Assembly (NCBI GenBank): GCA_946055165.1
Contig: CAMGFA010000001.1
Span: 62,001-126,000 of the forward strand
From: an uncultured Bacteroidales bacterium
GTDB taxonomy: Bacteria; Bacteroidota; Bacteroidia; Bacteroidales; UBA932
DNA length: 64,000 bases
Direction of reading: 5' to 3'
A program made the translations under genes and the position numbers. Below the pieces are notes generated by a model, which did not search any database, was not told the origin of the DNA, and saw only the letters and a list, made by a program, of their open reading frames with translations. Shown here in pieces: positions 9,232-17,969 of this stretch; position 1 is the stretch's first letter, and every line of letters begins with the position of its first letter.

Positions 9232-11669
9232 TGGAAAACAATAACAACTACAACACTGCTCAGCCAGCTGAGAACAGTTCCTTCAACCTAAAGAGAATAA
9301 TCGGACTCTTTCTTAACAAGTGGTACTGGTTCCTCATATCGGTAGTCCTCTGTTGTTTCATCGGTGCTTACAAGATAGTGAGCACCACTCCGGAGTACAC
9401 CCGCACTGCCACACTCATAATAAAGGAAAGCGCAATGAGGCGAGCCTCCTCATCCGACGTTGAGGCCCTGCTCTCCAATGCCGGCCAGATTCCGAGCAAG
9501 CTCGCCAACGAACTTGTAGTGTTCCAGGCTCCTTCCATAATGACGGAAGCCGTTTCCCGTCTTGGCCTCACAGTTGACTACGCTTTCAAGGGCCGTTTTC
9601 GCGACAATGTGATTTATGGTCCGGCCGTGCCTGTAAGCGTGGATTTCTCCAAGGTTCCGGACAATGTCTTCGTCAAGTTCGAGCTTACTCCCGTGAATGA
9701 GGACAGTTGCACCATCAGCAATCTCCACTACGTTATAAAGAAAGACAAGTTCAAGCAGAAAAAGAACATCAAGGTGATTTACGGCCAGCCTGTAGAGTTG
9801 CCATTCGGTACCATTGTGGTGGAGCGCAACCCTTACCATTATTCGGAAAATGAGTGGACAAAGACAGCCAAAGTCACAAAGCGCTCGCTTTCATCTACCT
9901 CGAGAATGTATCAGAAGCGCTTCAGCGCCTCTTCTGCAGACAGCAAGCAGCGCCTGAGCGATGTCATCAATCTCTCGATGACGGACTATTCCACCCAGAG
10001 GGCCGATGACCTCATGAATATGATCATCACCGTTTACAACGAAAAATGGGTGGTTGACAACAACCAGATGGCAAAGAGCACCTCCAACTTCATTGCAGAG
10101 AGGCTTGCCGCCATCGAAAGCGAGCTCGGCAAGGTGGATGAAAACATCTCCCGCTACAAGAGCCAGAACAAGATGCCTTCGGTGGATGCCGCTTCCACCA
10201 TGTACATGAACCAGACAACCGATATCGCCCGCCAGATCCGCGAACTGGAGAATGAGCTTTCGGTTACCAAATACATGCGCAACTATATGTCCGATACCAT
10301 CTCCGAAGAGGGGCTCATCCCGCTTCCGGCCGGTATCAGCAACTCTGCACTGGTTTCCCAGGTTACAGAATACAACAAGCTGCTGCTCAACCGCAACAAC
10401 CTTCTGTCCGTATCGTCCGAAAAGAACCCTCTGGTTCTGGACCTCGATGCCCGCCTGGCAGCAATGCGCGCTGCAATCATAGCTTCAATCGACTCCCAGG
10501 TGCTCTCTCTGGAAGAGCAGGTGGCCTTTGCGCTCAACCAGCAGAGCCAGACTGAGGACCAGATTGCCAAGAACCCGAGCCAGGCCAAGGACCTGCTCGT
10601 TTACGAGCGTCTGCAGAAGGTTCAGGAGAACCTCTACCTCTACCTTCTCCAGAAGCGTGAGGAGAACGAACTCTCACAGGCCTTCTCGGCATACAATACC
10701 CGCGTGGTCAATCCGCCTTTCGGCAGTCCGACTCCAGTAAGCCCTCAGGGTTCCAAGATTCTTATGATTGCCTTCCTGCTCGGACTCATCATCCCTGCCG
10801 GCGTAATCTACCTCCTCGACGTGACCGATACCAAAGTCCGCACCAAGAAGGACCTCGAGTGCCTTAAACCGGGCTTCCTCGGAGAGATTCCTCTTGACAA
10901 CAAGGAGGTTACCAACCGCACCAAGCTCCAGAAACTCATCAAGAAGCAGAGCAACGAGGCCAACAAGCAGAAACTTGTGGTGGAACAGGGCAACAGAAAT
11001 ATGATAAACGAAGCCTTCCGTATTGTCCGCACCAACCTCGAGTTCATCACCCGAGGCCAGAAGGGCAATGTGATTATCGCCACTTCCTTCAACCCGGGTT
11101 CAGGAAAGAGCTTCGTCTGCATAAACCTCGCCCAGGCTTTTGCCCTCAAGGACAAGAAAGTGCTTCTGATCGACGGTGACTTCCGCCGCCTCTCCACTTC
11201 CAAGTTCTTCAATTTCGGAAAGAAGGGTTTTGCCGACTACCTTTCTATTGGAACGGGTGACATCCACGACTATATCTACAAGGCCGGAAACGGCAAGACC
11301 TTCGACGTGCTTCCTGTAGGTACTCTGGCACCTAACCCTAACGAGCTTGTGGGCTCCGAGCTTTTCTCCGAGACAGTGAACGCTCTCAAGAAGGAGTACG
11401 ATTATGTATTTATCGATTCTGCTCCGATTGATATCGTGGCCGATACCCAAATCATAGCAACTCTTGCCGACCGCACCCTCTTTGTGGTACGTGCAGGCCT
11501 GCTTGAGAAGGAACTTCTGCCGGAAATCAATGTGATGTACGACGAGAAACGCTTCAACGGAATGTCCATCCTGCTCAACGGAAGCATTGTGGGCAACAAG
11601 TCCTACGGCTCTTACACCACCTACGGTTACGGCTACGGAAGCAAACACAGCGACAGATATTATAAATAG
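9231..11669 (+). CDS. Wzc-like polysaccharide co-polymerase / tyrosine autokinase
   Basis: An 812-residue inner-membrane BY-kinase. The first TM helix is at about residues 34–54 (WYWFLISVVLCCFIGAYKI), then a long periplasmic Wzz-type region with coiled-coil potential (about 60–505), a second TM segment near 509–530 (LMIAFLLGLIIPAGV), and a cytoplasmic kinase. Kinase motifs are Walker A NPGSGKS at 621–627, Walker A' LLIDGDF around Asp648/Asp650, and Walker B YVFIDSAPID. The C-terminus is a tyrosine cluster (YGSYTTYGYGYG…YY), the usual autophosphorylation site. Such proteins control chain length and export with the Wza-like partner just upstream. The phosphatase that would reverse phosphorylation is the next gene. 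Confidence 0.95.
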   Translation: MENNNNYNTAQPAENSSFNLKRIIGLFLNKWYWFLISVVLCCFIGAYKIVSTTPEYTRTATLIIKESAMRRASSSDVEALLSNAGQIPSKLANELVVFQAPSIMTEAVSRLGLTVDYAFKGRFRDNVIYGPAVPVSVDFSKVPDNVFVKFELTPVNEDSCTISNLHYVIKKDKFKQKKNIKVIYGQPVELPFGTIVVERNPYHYSENEWTKTAKVTKRSLSSTSRMYQKRFSASSADSKQRLSDVINLSMTDYSTQRADDLMNMIITVYNEKWVVDNNQMAKSTSNFIAERLAAIESELGKVDENISRYKSQNKMPSVDAASTMYMNQTTDIARQIRELENELSVTKYMRNYMSDTISEEGLIPLPAGISNSALVSQVTEYNKLLLNRNNLLSVSSEKNPLVLDLDARLAAMRAAIIASIDSQVLSLEEQVAFALNQQSQTEDQIAKNPSQAKDLLVYERLQKVQENLYLYLLQKREENELSQAFSAYNTRVVNPPFGSPTPVSPQGSKILMIAFLLGLIIPAGVIYLLDVTDTKVRTKKDLECLKPGFLGEIPLDNKEVTNRTKLQKLIKKQSNEANKQKLVVEQGNRNMINEAFRIVRTNLEFITRGQKGNVIIATSFNPGSGKSFVCINLAQAFALKDKKVLLIDGDFRRLSTSKFFNFGKKGFADYLSIGTGDIHDYIYKAGNGKTFDVLPVGTLAPNPNELVGSELFSETVNALKKEYDYVFIDSAPIDIVADTQIIATLADRTLFVVRAGLLEKELLPEINVMYDEKRFNGMSILLNGSIVGNKSYGSYTTYGYGYGSKHSDRYYK

Positions 11670-11678
11670 GATAAAGAA

Positions 11679-12404
11679 ATGTTATTCTCGCGCAAGAAAG
11701 CCTTACGCCCTCTTTTCAAGGGCTTCAGCGATTGCCACTGCCATATTCTTCCGGGAGTGGACGATGGTTTTGCATCTGAAGAAAAAAGCATGGATATCTT
11801 GCGCCTCTACGCTGAATTGGGTGTTTCCGCGGTATGGTTTACGCCTCACGTGATGGAGGACGTGCCAAACAGCACGTCGTTCCTGAAGGAGAGATATGAG
11901 GCCTTTTTGTTGAAGGCAAAGGCAGAAATAGAAGGGCTTCCCGAGATTCATCTCAGTTCCGAGAACATGCTCGATGACCTTTTCGAAAAGCGCCTTGCAG
12001 ACAAGGACTTTCTCTCCTATGTGGACGGGCATCTTCTGGTGGAAACATCCTATTTCAATCCGCCCGAGAACATGGCAACGCTTCTTCGAGGTGTAAAGGC
12101 AAAGGGATATTACCCTGTGCTGGCGCATCCGGAGCGCTACCTGTATATGGGCAAGGACGAATACCACGCTCTTCTGAAGGGCGGTATCCGTTTTCAACTG
12201 AATATATTTTCTCTTTGCGGGCTTTACGGCGACACTGTGCGCCAGAAAGCCGAAGGACTGCTCAAGGAAGGGCTCTACAGCTTTTGCGGAACCGACCTTC
12301 ACCGCAGGAGAACTTTTGAAAAATATGTGGATTATAAGGTTGACGCAAAGATTTACTCTTTGCTGGACAACCTCATGCATTCTGTTCCATGCCAGAAAAT
12401 CTGA
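11679..12404 (+). CDS. Tyrosine-protein phosphatase of the CpsB/YwqE (PHP) family
   Basis: A 241-residue metal-dependent PHP-fold phosphatase expected to dephosphorylate the tyrosine cluster of the adjacent Wzc-like kinase. Metal ligands are visible in DCHCHILPGVDDG (His20 and His22, Asp28/29), the WFTPHV strand, the Glu in LSSENMLDD, the AHPERY motif and the C-terminal GTDLHRR. Length matches the family (about 240–255). It follows wzc by nine bases and overlaps the next coding sequence by 16 bases. The kinase–phosphatase pair implies phospho-cycling of polysaccharide export. Confidence 0.93.
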   Translation: MLFSRKKALRPLFKGFSDCHCHILPGVDDGFASEEKSMDILRLYAELGVSAVWFTPHVMEDVPNSTSFLKERYEAFLLKAKAEIEGLPEIHLSSENMLDDLFEKRLADKDFLSYVDGHLLVETSYFNPPENMATLLRGVKAKGYYPVLAHPERYLYMGKDEYHALLKGGIRFQLNIFSLCGLYGDTVRQKAEGLLKEGLYSFCGTDLHRRRTFEKYVDYKVDAKIYSLLDNLMHSVPCQKI

Positions 12405-12679
12405 GAAAATATTTCGAGGAACTGGTTTCTTTGTACGAAGCGCAGAAACAGCGCTCCGAGCAGCTTGAGGCCGATTACGGCAAGGCTCAGGCAAAGATTC
12501 AGGAACAGAAGCAGCAGATCGATGAGCTCAAGAGAAAAGTCGAGAGTCTATCCCTTGCCGCTGCCTTCGGCAATGCTTCGCAAAGCGAGGCTTCTTCAAA
12601 GGACAGGGAACGCAGCCGCAAGCTCATAGATTCACTCATCGGAGAAATCGACAGATGTATTGAACTTCTGGAAAATTGA
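12389..12679 (+). CDS. Small coiled-coil protein upstream of zapA
   Basis: A 96-residue protein with a long heptad-rich helix (about residues 15–55: repeated E/Q/K with hydrophobic a/d positions), a Ser/Ala-rich hinge and a second helix ending GEIDRCIELLEN. I do not recognise a named domain. Its place directly before zapA, with one base between stop and start, is common in Bacteroidota and suggests a role in cell division, perhaps ZapB-like. The start overlaps the phosphatase gene by 16 bases. Confidence 0.75.
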   Translation: MPENLRKYFEELVSLYEAQKQRSEQLEADYGKAQAKIQEQKQQIDELKRKVESLSLAAAFGNASQSEASSKDRERSRKLIDSLIGEIDRCIELLEN

Positions 12680-12680
12680 T

Positions 12681-12965
12681 ATGCCTCAGAGAATTTCTGT
12701 AGATATAGCGTCGCATAAATACGAAATGCACGTTGATTCTCCTGAACAGGAGCATAATCTCAGGGTTGCTGCCGAGCGTCTGAACCAGGTGCTCAAGCGC
12801 TATCAGGAGAAGTTTGTCAATGTCTCGGAGGTAGATGTCCTGAGTTTTGCCGCACTCAACGAAAGTATGGCGGCTCTCGGGGCAATTCAGGAAGTGGAAA
12901 GACTGCGCAAGCAGATCAAGAATCTCGAATCCGATTTCTCGACCTATCTCGAAAGCCAGAAATAG
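12681..12965 (+). CDS. zapA: Cell division protein ZapA
   Basis: A 94-residue ZapA homologue that would bundle FtsZ filaments. The start is the ATG at 12681 (MPQRISVDIASHKYEM), one base after the preceding stop; the frame itself is open further upstream. The N-terminal β-hairpin (ISVDIASHKYEMHVDSPEQE) and the AAERLNQ segment match the family, followed by a C-terminal coiled coil. The neighbouring order zapA – 6S-like RNA – rny supports the call. Confidence 0.88.
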   Translation: MPQRISVDIASHKYEMHVDSPEQEHNLRVAAERLNQVLKRYQEKFVNVSEVDVLSFAALNESMAALGAIQEVERLRKQIKNLESDFSTYLESQK

Positions 12966-13111
12966 CCGCCGGTTCCACCTTGCTCCAACAAACAAGTTCT
13001 ACGGAACCGGGTAAGCTCTTGGTCACGATGGCAGGCCCTCAAGCAAGGGAAGCCTGAACGGCCGAGGCCCCCAAATCTTTACTGAAAGAGTTTCAGCCAA
13101 GGGACCGGCGG
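12966..13111 (+). ncRNA. ssrS: 6S-like RNA (ssrS) between zapA and rny
   Basis: The ~180-bp space between zapA and rny has no ORF but strong RNA structure. CCGCCGGTTCC (12966–12976) pairs over 11 bp with GGGACCGGCGG (13101–13111), with one G·U pair, closing a molecule of about 146 nt. Inside is a hairpin formed by CAGGC and GCCTG around 13030–13055, and a largely single-stranded centre, as expected for a 6S RNA that mimics an open promoter and binds RNA polymerase. The zapA-adjacent location is the classical 6S neighbourhood in many bacteria. A TTTGTTTT stretch follows the closing stem. Exact ends are inferred from the stem. Confidence 0.78.
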
Positions 13112-13146
13112 TTTGTTTTGAGAACAATTAACAACAATATATATTT

Positions 13147-14691
13147 ATGCACAACATCTGGTTATATTTAGCAGCAGCCTTTGCGGGAGCAATCTTCGCA
13201 CTGGCACTTTATATCATCATAATGCGTCTGGTCAATAAAGGCCGGGCCGATGCCATAATCGAGAAGGCCAATCTCGATGCCGAGGCAATCAAGCAGAAAA
13301 AGGCAGTGGAGGCAAAGGAGCATTTCCTTCAGCTCAAGACCGAGCACGAACGCAAGGTGAACGAGAAGAACAATGCCTTGCGTGAGCGCGAATCGAACAT
13401 CCGCAACAAGGAAAGCCAGCTCAACAACATCTCTTCCGAACTCGGACGCCGCCAGCACGAACTCGACAATCAGAAGAACGCCCTAAACGTACAGAAGGAC
13501 AAGCTCGCAAAGAAGGAGGCCGAAGCCGACCAGCTCATTGCCGAAGCCAACAAGCAGCTCGAGACCGTGGCAGGTCTTTCGGCAGCAGAAGCCAAGCAGA
13601 TGCTTATTGACAACCTCAAGGCAGAAGCCCGCAGCGCAGCCCAGGCCTATATCAACGACACAATGGACGAGGCAAGGCTCAATGCCGTGAAGGAAGCCAA
13701 ACGAATCGTCATCAACACAATACAGCGCACTGCAACCGAGACTGCAATCGAAAATGCCGTAACCACCTTCCCTATAGAGAACGATGAGGTGAAGGGCCGC
13801 ATTATCGGGCGTGAGGGCCGCAACATCCGCGCACTCGAGGCCGCAACCGGAGTCGAAATCGTTGTGGACGATACTCCTGATGCCATTCTCCTTTCGGCCT
13901 TCGACCCTGTAAGGAGGGAAGTTGCCCGTCTTGCCCTGCATCAGCTTGTAATCGACGGCCGCATCCACCCTGCCCGCATTGAGGAAGTTGTGGCAAAGGT
14001 CAGCCGCCAACTCGAAGAGGAAATCCTCGAAACCGGAAAACGCACCTGCATCGACCTCGGCATCCACGGTCTCAACATAGAACTTGTAAAACTCGTAGGC
14101 CGTATGAAATACCGCTCCTCCTATGGACAGAACCTGTTGCAGCACTCCCGCGAAGTTGCGAACATCTGCTCCATCCTGGCATCGGAACTGGGCCTCAATC
14201 CCAAGCTGGCCAAGCGCGCAGGTCTTCTGCACGATATAGGAAAGGTGTCGGAGGACGATCCGGAGCTGCCGCACGCACTTCTTGGAGCTAAGCTCGCAGA
14301 ACAGTACAAGGAGCGTCCGGAGGTGGTGAATGCCATCGGAGCACACCACGAGGAAATGGAAATGACTTCGATCTATTCGCCGCTCGTGCTGGTGGGCGAT
14401 GCTATTTCGGGAGCCCGTCCGGGAGCAAGACGCGAAGTGATCGAGAGCTATATCAAGCGCCTCAAGGGAATGGAAGACCTGGCTGCATCGTACAAGGGTG
14501 TAACCAAGTCCTACGCCATCCAGGCAGGCCGTGAGCTCAGGGTAATAGTAGGCGCCGAGGAAGTTTCCGATGAACAGGCAGCACGCCTTTCAGGAGACAT
14601 CGCTCAGCGCATACAGGATGAAATGACCTATCCGGGTCAGGTTAAGATTACGGTAATCCGTGAAACCAGGTCGGTAGCTATTGCGAAATAG
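13147..14691 (+). CDS. rny: Ribonuclease Y
   Basis: A 514-residue membrane-anchored endoribonuclease that initiates mRNA decay. The N-terminal TM helix lies at about residues 5–28. A long charged coiled coil spans roughly 40–200. A KH domain follows ([22 protein letters not shown], here split only by its loop), then an HD phosphohydrolase domain with LLHDIGK and AHHEE metal ligands. The length is normal. Downstream it ends one base from the convergent purine nucleoside phosphorylase gene, leaving no room for an intervening terminator. Confidence 0.96.
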   Translation: MHNIWLYLAAAFAGAIFALALYIIIMRLVNKGRADAIIEKANLDAEAIKQKKAVEAKEHFLQLKTEHERKVNEKNNALRERESNIRNKESQLNNISSELGRRQHELDNQKNALNVQKDKLAKKEAEADQLIAEANKQLETVAGLSAAEAKQMLIDNLKAEARSAAQAYINDTMDEARLNAVKEAKRIVINTIQRTATETAIENAVTTFPIENDEVKGRIIGREGRNIRALEAATGVEIVVDDTPDAILLSAFDPVRREVARLALHQLVIDGRIHPARIEEVVAKVSRQLEEEILETGKRTCIDLGIHGLNIELVKLVGRMKYRSSYGQNLLQHSREVANICSILASELGLNPKLAKRAGLLHDIGKVSEDDPELPHALLGAKLAEQYKERPEVVNAIGAHHEEMEMTSIYSPLVLVGDAISGARPGARREVIESYIKRLKGMEDLAASYKGVTKSYAIQAGRELRVIVGAEEVSDEQAARLSGDIAQRIQDEMTYPGQVKITVIRETRSVAIAK

Positions 14692-14692
14692 T

Positions 14693-15505
14693 TCAGAGAG
14701 CCTCAATCATCCTTTCGAACAAGGCAGTCATCTTGCAAGCAGCTTGATCGGCTGCCTTAACTATTTCTGCTCCGTCGGTCTGGTAGTCCTCCGGCATATC
14801 GTCGTGGGCAAGGTCGGTTACAACAGACATTCCGAACACGGGGATGTCGCAGTGGCGGGCCACAATCACCTCAGGGATGGTGCTCATTCCCACAACGTCG
14901 CTGCCGATGTTGCGGAAGAACTTGTACTCGGCCGGAGTCTCGTAGCAAGGGCCTGTGCAGCCGATATAAACGCCTTCCTGCAACTCGAGGCCCATCTGTG
15001 CGGCAATGTCCTTTGCCAACTTGCGCAAGGCAGGGTCGTAAGGCCTTGTCATATCAGGGAAGCGCGGGCCGAATTCATCCTTGTTCGGGCCGATGAGAGG
15101 GTTCGGAAGGAGGTTGATGTGGTCGCGGATGATCATAAGGTCGCCCACCTTGTAGCCGAGGTTGAGGCCTCCGGCGGCATTGGACACGAACAGATACTTG
15201 ACTCCCAAAAGTTTGAAGACCCTTATCGGGAAAGTGACCTGCTCCATGGTGTAGCCCTCGTAGTAGTGGAAGCGGCCCTGCATTGCAAGGACCTTTTTCC
15301 CGCCTACTTCGCCGAAGATAAGGTTCCCGGCGTGGCCTATTGCCGTGCTTTTCGGGAAGCCCGGGATTTCGGAGTAAGGGATAACGGTAGGGTTCTGGAT
15401 TTTGTCGGCCAGGGCACCGAGTCCGCTGCCTAGGATGATTGCCACCTCAGGCTGGCCCTGAATTCTGCTTTGTATGTATTCGCTTGATCTCTTATATGCT
15501 TCCAT
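14693..15505 (-). CDS. Purine nucleoside phosphorylase paralogue with Asp at the base-selecting position
   Basis: A 270-residue trimeric PNP/MTAP-family enzyme (nucleoside + phosphate to base + ribose-1-phosphate). Motifs: phosphate loop GSGLG (25–29), [30 protein letters not shown] with the purine-binding Glu, and VGMSTIPEV. The residue after VVT, which aligns with human PNP Asn243, is Asp231 here, whereas the tandem copy upstream has Asn234. In this fold Asn favours 6-oxopurines (inosine, guanosine), and an Asp is found in MTAP and in the human N243D variant that accepts adenosine. I infer this copy may prefer 6-aminopurine nucleosides. It begins one base after the stop of the second copy, so it is the distal gene of the pair. 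Confidence 0.92.
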   Translation of the reverse strand: MEAYKRSSEYIQSRIQGQPEVAIILGSGLGALADKIQNPTVIPYSEIPGFPKSTAIGHAGNLIFGEVGGKKVLAMQGRFHYYEGYTMEQVTFPIRVFKLLGVKYLFVSNAAGGLNLGYKVGDLMIIRDHINLLPNPLIGPNKDEFGPRFPDMTRPYDPALRKLAKDIAAQMGLELQEGVYIGCTGPCYETPAEYKFFRNIGSDVVGMSTIPEVIVARHCDIPVFGMSVVTDLAHDDMPEDYQTDGAEIVKAADQAACKMTALFERMIEAL

Positions 15506-15506
15506 T

Positions 15507-16328
15507 TCAGATGTATTTGATAAGTTCGGTAAATATTCTGCTCATTTTCTGAGCTGCCGCATTGGCAGCCTGGACCACATCGGCCCCGTCGTTTACGTAG
15601 GTCTCGTCGAAGTCGCCGTGGGCCTCGTTGGTTACAACGGACATTCCGAAGACCCTCATTCCGCAGTGGCGGGCCACAATCACCTCCGGAATGGTGCTCA
15701 TTCCCACCACGTCGCCGCCCGCAAGGCGGTAGAAGGCATATTCGGCCGGAGTCTCGTAGCAAGGGCCCGTGTCTCCGAAATATACTCCTTCCTGCAGCTT
15801 TATTCCCAGTTCCCCGGCCACTTCGCGGGCCTTTGCCCTGAGTGCAGGGTCGTAAGGTCTGGTCATATCAGGGAAACGCGGGCCGAACTCGTCTTCGTTC
15901 GGGCCGATGAGAGGGTTAGGCAGGAAGTTGATGTGGTCGCGGATGATTATAAGGTCGCCCACCTTGTAGCTGAGGTTGATTCCTCCGGCGGCATTGGACA
16001 CGAACAGGGTCCTTGCTCCCAGAAGGTACATTACCCTTACCGGCATGGTGACCAGCGCCATAGGGTAACCCTCGTAGTAGTGGAAGCGGCCTTGCATTGC
16101 GACAACGCATTTGCCCGAAATATAGCCGCAGATGAGGTTGCCGGCATGGCCTATGGCCGTGCTCACCGGGAACTCGGGGATGTCTTTGTAAGGCACCACA
16201 ATAGGGTCTTCGATGGCCTTGGCAAGGTCGCCGAGCCCGCTTCCCAGCACAATGCCGGCCTCGGGGCTGCGCCCCTGGAACCTGCCTTGCAGGTATTCGG
16301 CGGCAATGCGGTATTTACTTTTCGTCAT
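15507..16328 (-). CDS. punA: Purine nucleoside phosphorylase (6-oxopurine type)
   Basis: A 273-residue trimeric PNP, a clear tandem paralogue of the following gene and alike through nearly all motifs ([44 protein letters not shown]). It keeps Asn234 in [11 protein letters not shown] at the position equivalent to human PNP Asn243, which fits inosine/guanosine specificity. The start overlaps the end of the DUF3276 gene by 14 bases, so DUF3276 – punA – second punA read as one minus-strand operon. The retained divergence at the specificity residue argues that both copies are functional rather than redundant. Confidence 0.94.
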   Translation of the reverse strand: MTKSKYRIAAEYLQGRFQGRSPEAGIVLGSGLGDLAKAIEDPIVVPYKDIPEFPVSTAIGHAGNLICGYISGKCVVAMQGRFHYYEGYPMALVTMPVRVMYLLGARTLFVSNAAGGINLSYKVGDLIIIRDHINFLPNPLIGPNEDEFGPRFPDMTRPYDPALRAKAREVAGELGIKLQEGVYFGDTGPCYETPAEYAFYRLAGGDVVGMSTIPEVIVARHCGMRVFGMSVVTNEAHGDFDETYVNDGADVVQAANAAAQKMSRIFTELIKYI

Positions 16329-16638
16329 TGTCGTATTCCCTTACAGGCAGAGTGCCTCCGAAACATTCGTCTTTCACATAGTCCAGAGTCTCGCACAGGG
16401 CGGCCCTGAACTTTTCGAAATCTTCCTTGTAGAGAAAAATCTTGTGTTTGTCGTAAGTTATGCTGCCGTCGGGCCTGGTCTGCTTGCGGCTTTCGGTAAT
16501 TGTCACAAAGTAGTCCTTGCGGCCTCTGGTAGATTTTACATCAAAAAAATAAGTCCTTTTGCCGGCTTTCACCGGTTTGGAATAAATATCCTCAGCGCCT
16601 CTTTCGCCCTGATAGGAGTCGAAATCTTCCCTATACAT
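16315..16638 (-). CDS. DUF3276 (PUR-alpha-like nucleic-acid-binding) protein
   Basis: A 107-residue Bacteroidetes protein of the DUF3276 family, distantly related to PUR-alpha/BpuR nucleic-acid-binding proteins. The diagnostic core is the alternating aromatic/basic strand pattern [19 protein letters not shown] and FVTITESRK, followed by a helix with [13 protein letters not shown]. This matches one PUR repeat (β-strands then helix), which dimerises to bind single-stranded DNA or RNA. The first gene of the minus-strand punA operon, with a −7-like element upstream. Its target is unknown. Confidence 0.85.
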   Translation of the reverse strand: MYREDFDSYQGERGAEDIYSKPVKAGKRTYFFDVKSTRGRKDYFVTITESRKQTRPDGSITYDKHKIFLYKEDFEKFRAALCETLDYVKDECFGGTLPVREYDNDEK

Positions 16639-16663
16639 AATATTTTTTGGTTTTTAGTTTATG

Positions 16664-16671
16664 CAAAATTA
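16664..16671 (-). promoter_or_regulatory. −7 element, minus-strand DUF3276–punA operon
   Basis: On the minus strand this reads TAATTTTG, matching TAnnTTTG, about 26 nt upstream of the DUF3276 start at 16638. A clear −33 TTTG is not visible at the usual spacing, so the call rests on the −7 box and position. Confidence 0.5.
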
Positions 16672-16692
16672 GAATTTTTTTCGATAAGATAT

Positions 16693-16700
16693 TATCTTTG
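16693..16700 (+). promoter_or_regulatory. −7 element, nusB operon
   Basis: TATCTTTG matches TAnnTTTG and lies 23 nt before the nusB ATG at 16724. It is back-to-back with the minus-strand −7 box at 16664–16671, only 21 bp away, so the two promoters cannot easily be occupied together. The −33 box is weak (T-rich only). Confidence 0.6.
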
Positions 16701-16723
16701 CAGGAATATTTGACATAACAAGG

Positions 16724-17638
16724 ATGCTAAACAGAAGAATACTTCGCGTAAAGGTTTTCAAAACCATCTACGCCTATGCCGAAAATCCGCAGATGAACCT
16801 CGCACAGGCTCAGGCTCATTTGGACGCCCTGTGCCAGGGCACCAGGGATTTGTACCTCTTTATGCTTGCCTTCGTCCCTGCCCTCACGCAGCACGCTGCC
16901 CAGAGGATAGAGCAGGCAAGAAACAAGTTCTACCCAAGCGAGGAGGAACGCAACCCGAATCTCAAGTTCGCAGAGAACGCACTTGCCCCCATCATCGCGC
17001 AAGACCCCGATTTCAATAAAATCATTGCCAAGAAAAAGCTCAGTTGGGAGCCTTTCGACTCTTTCCTCTGGAACTACTACGAAGAGCTCAAGGGCTACGA
17101 CTTCTTCAGAAGCTATATGTCCCGGCAGGAGCGCAGTGCAAAGGAAGATGCCCAGCTTTTCTGCGATATTTTCGCAAGCCTGCAGGACAATCCCAAACTC
17201 GAGGAAATCCTTCAGGAACTTTCCATCTGGTGGGACAACGACCTGGCCTATTCCCTCAACTGCTGCTGTACCGCAGTGGAGCAGCTCGCCGCTGGAAAAC
17301 CATGGTCCCTGCCTGAACTCTACCTCAGCCAAATGCCTGGCCAGAACAGGAAGGAATCGGACAAAGACTTTGTCTATGGCCTTTTGAGGCGTGCCTTCTG
17401 CGATTTCAACAAGGATATCAATGCCATTGCAGAGGTCACGGAGAAATGGGATATCAACCGCGTATGTGTCACCGACCTCGCGCTCATAGTCTGCGGCATG
17501 GCAGAATCGGCCGCTTTCCCGGACATGCCGGTGAGGGTGATTATCAACGAATATGTGGAAATCTCCAAATATTTCAGCACCCACGAGAGCAAAGGCTTCG
17601 TGAACGGTGTATTGGACAAATTATTAAACAAGCAATAA
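16724..17638 (+). CDS. nusB: Transcription antitermination protein NusB (long Bacteroidetes form)
   Basis: A 304-residue NusB, about twice the length of the E. coli protein but usual for Bacteroidota, where an N-terminal extension precedes the canonical all-helical domain. The opening LNRRILRVKVFKTIYAYAE resembles the R(R/K)x3R..x2(L/F)Y motif, and the C-terminal part (LALIVCGMAESAAFPDMPVRVIINEYVEISKYFSTHESKGFVNGVLDKL) is strongly NusB-like in pieces such as INEYVEISK and FVNGVLDKL. NusB with NusE binds boxA RNA and promotes rRNA antitermination. It leads an operon with yajC, a YbbR-like gene and coaE (gaps of 1, 3 and −4 bases). Confidence 0.9.
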   Translation: MLNRRILRVKVFKTIYAYAENPQMNLAQAQAHLDALCQGTRDLYLFMLAFVPALTQHAAQRIEQARNKFYPSEEERNPNLKFAENALAPIIAQDPDFNKIIAKKKLSWEPFDSFLWNYYEELKGYDFFRSYMSRQERSAKEDAQLFCDIFASLQDNPKLEEILQELSIWWDNDLAYSLNCCCTAVEQLAAGKPWSLPELYLSQMPGQNRKESDKDFVYGLLRRAFCDFNKDINAIAEVTEKWDINRVCVTDLALIVCGMAESAAFPDMPVRVIINEYVEISKYFSTHESKGFVNGVLDKLLNKQ

Positions 17639-17639
17639 A

Positions 17640-17966
17640 ATGACAAATCTTTTGACTCTTATCCTTCAGACAGAAGGCCAGGGCTCAGCCAACGGCTGGA
17701 GCTTTTGGATTATGATTCTCGCAATGTTCCTCATCATGTGGCTCTTTATGATCCGCCCGCAGCGCAAGCAGCAGAAGGAACTCGAGAAATTCCGCAACGA
17801 ACTCAAGAAAGGCGACAAGGTGGTTACTGCCGGCGGAATATATGGTACAATTGCAGAAGTTGAGGAGAGGACAGTTCTTCTCAAGGTGGACGGTGATGTC
17901 AAACTCCGCGTTGACAAGACCTGCATCTCTGCCGATGCTTCAGCTAACCAGACCCAGAGCAAGTAA
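17640..17966 (+). CDS. yajC: Preprotein translocase accessory subunit YajC
   Basis: A 108-residue single-TM protein. The helix is at about residues 19–38 (WSFWIMILAMFLIMWLFMI), immediately followed by the family signature RPQRKQQKE and then the small β-domain (GDKVVTAGGIYGTIAEVEE…). YajC associates with SecDF–SecYEG. It starts one base after nusB. Confidence 0.95.
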   Translation: MTNLLTLILQTEGQGSANGWSFWIMILAMFLIMWLFMIRPQRKQQKELEKFRNELKKGDKVVTAGGIYGTIAEVEERTVLLKVDGDVKLRVDKTCISADASANQTQSK

Positions 17967-17969
17967 GCT

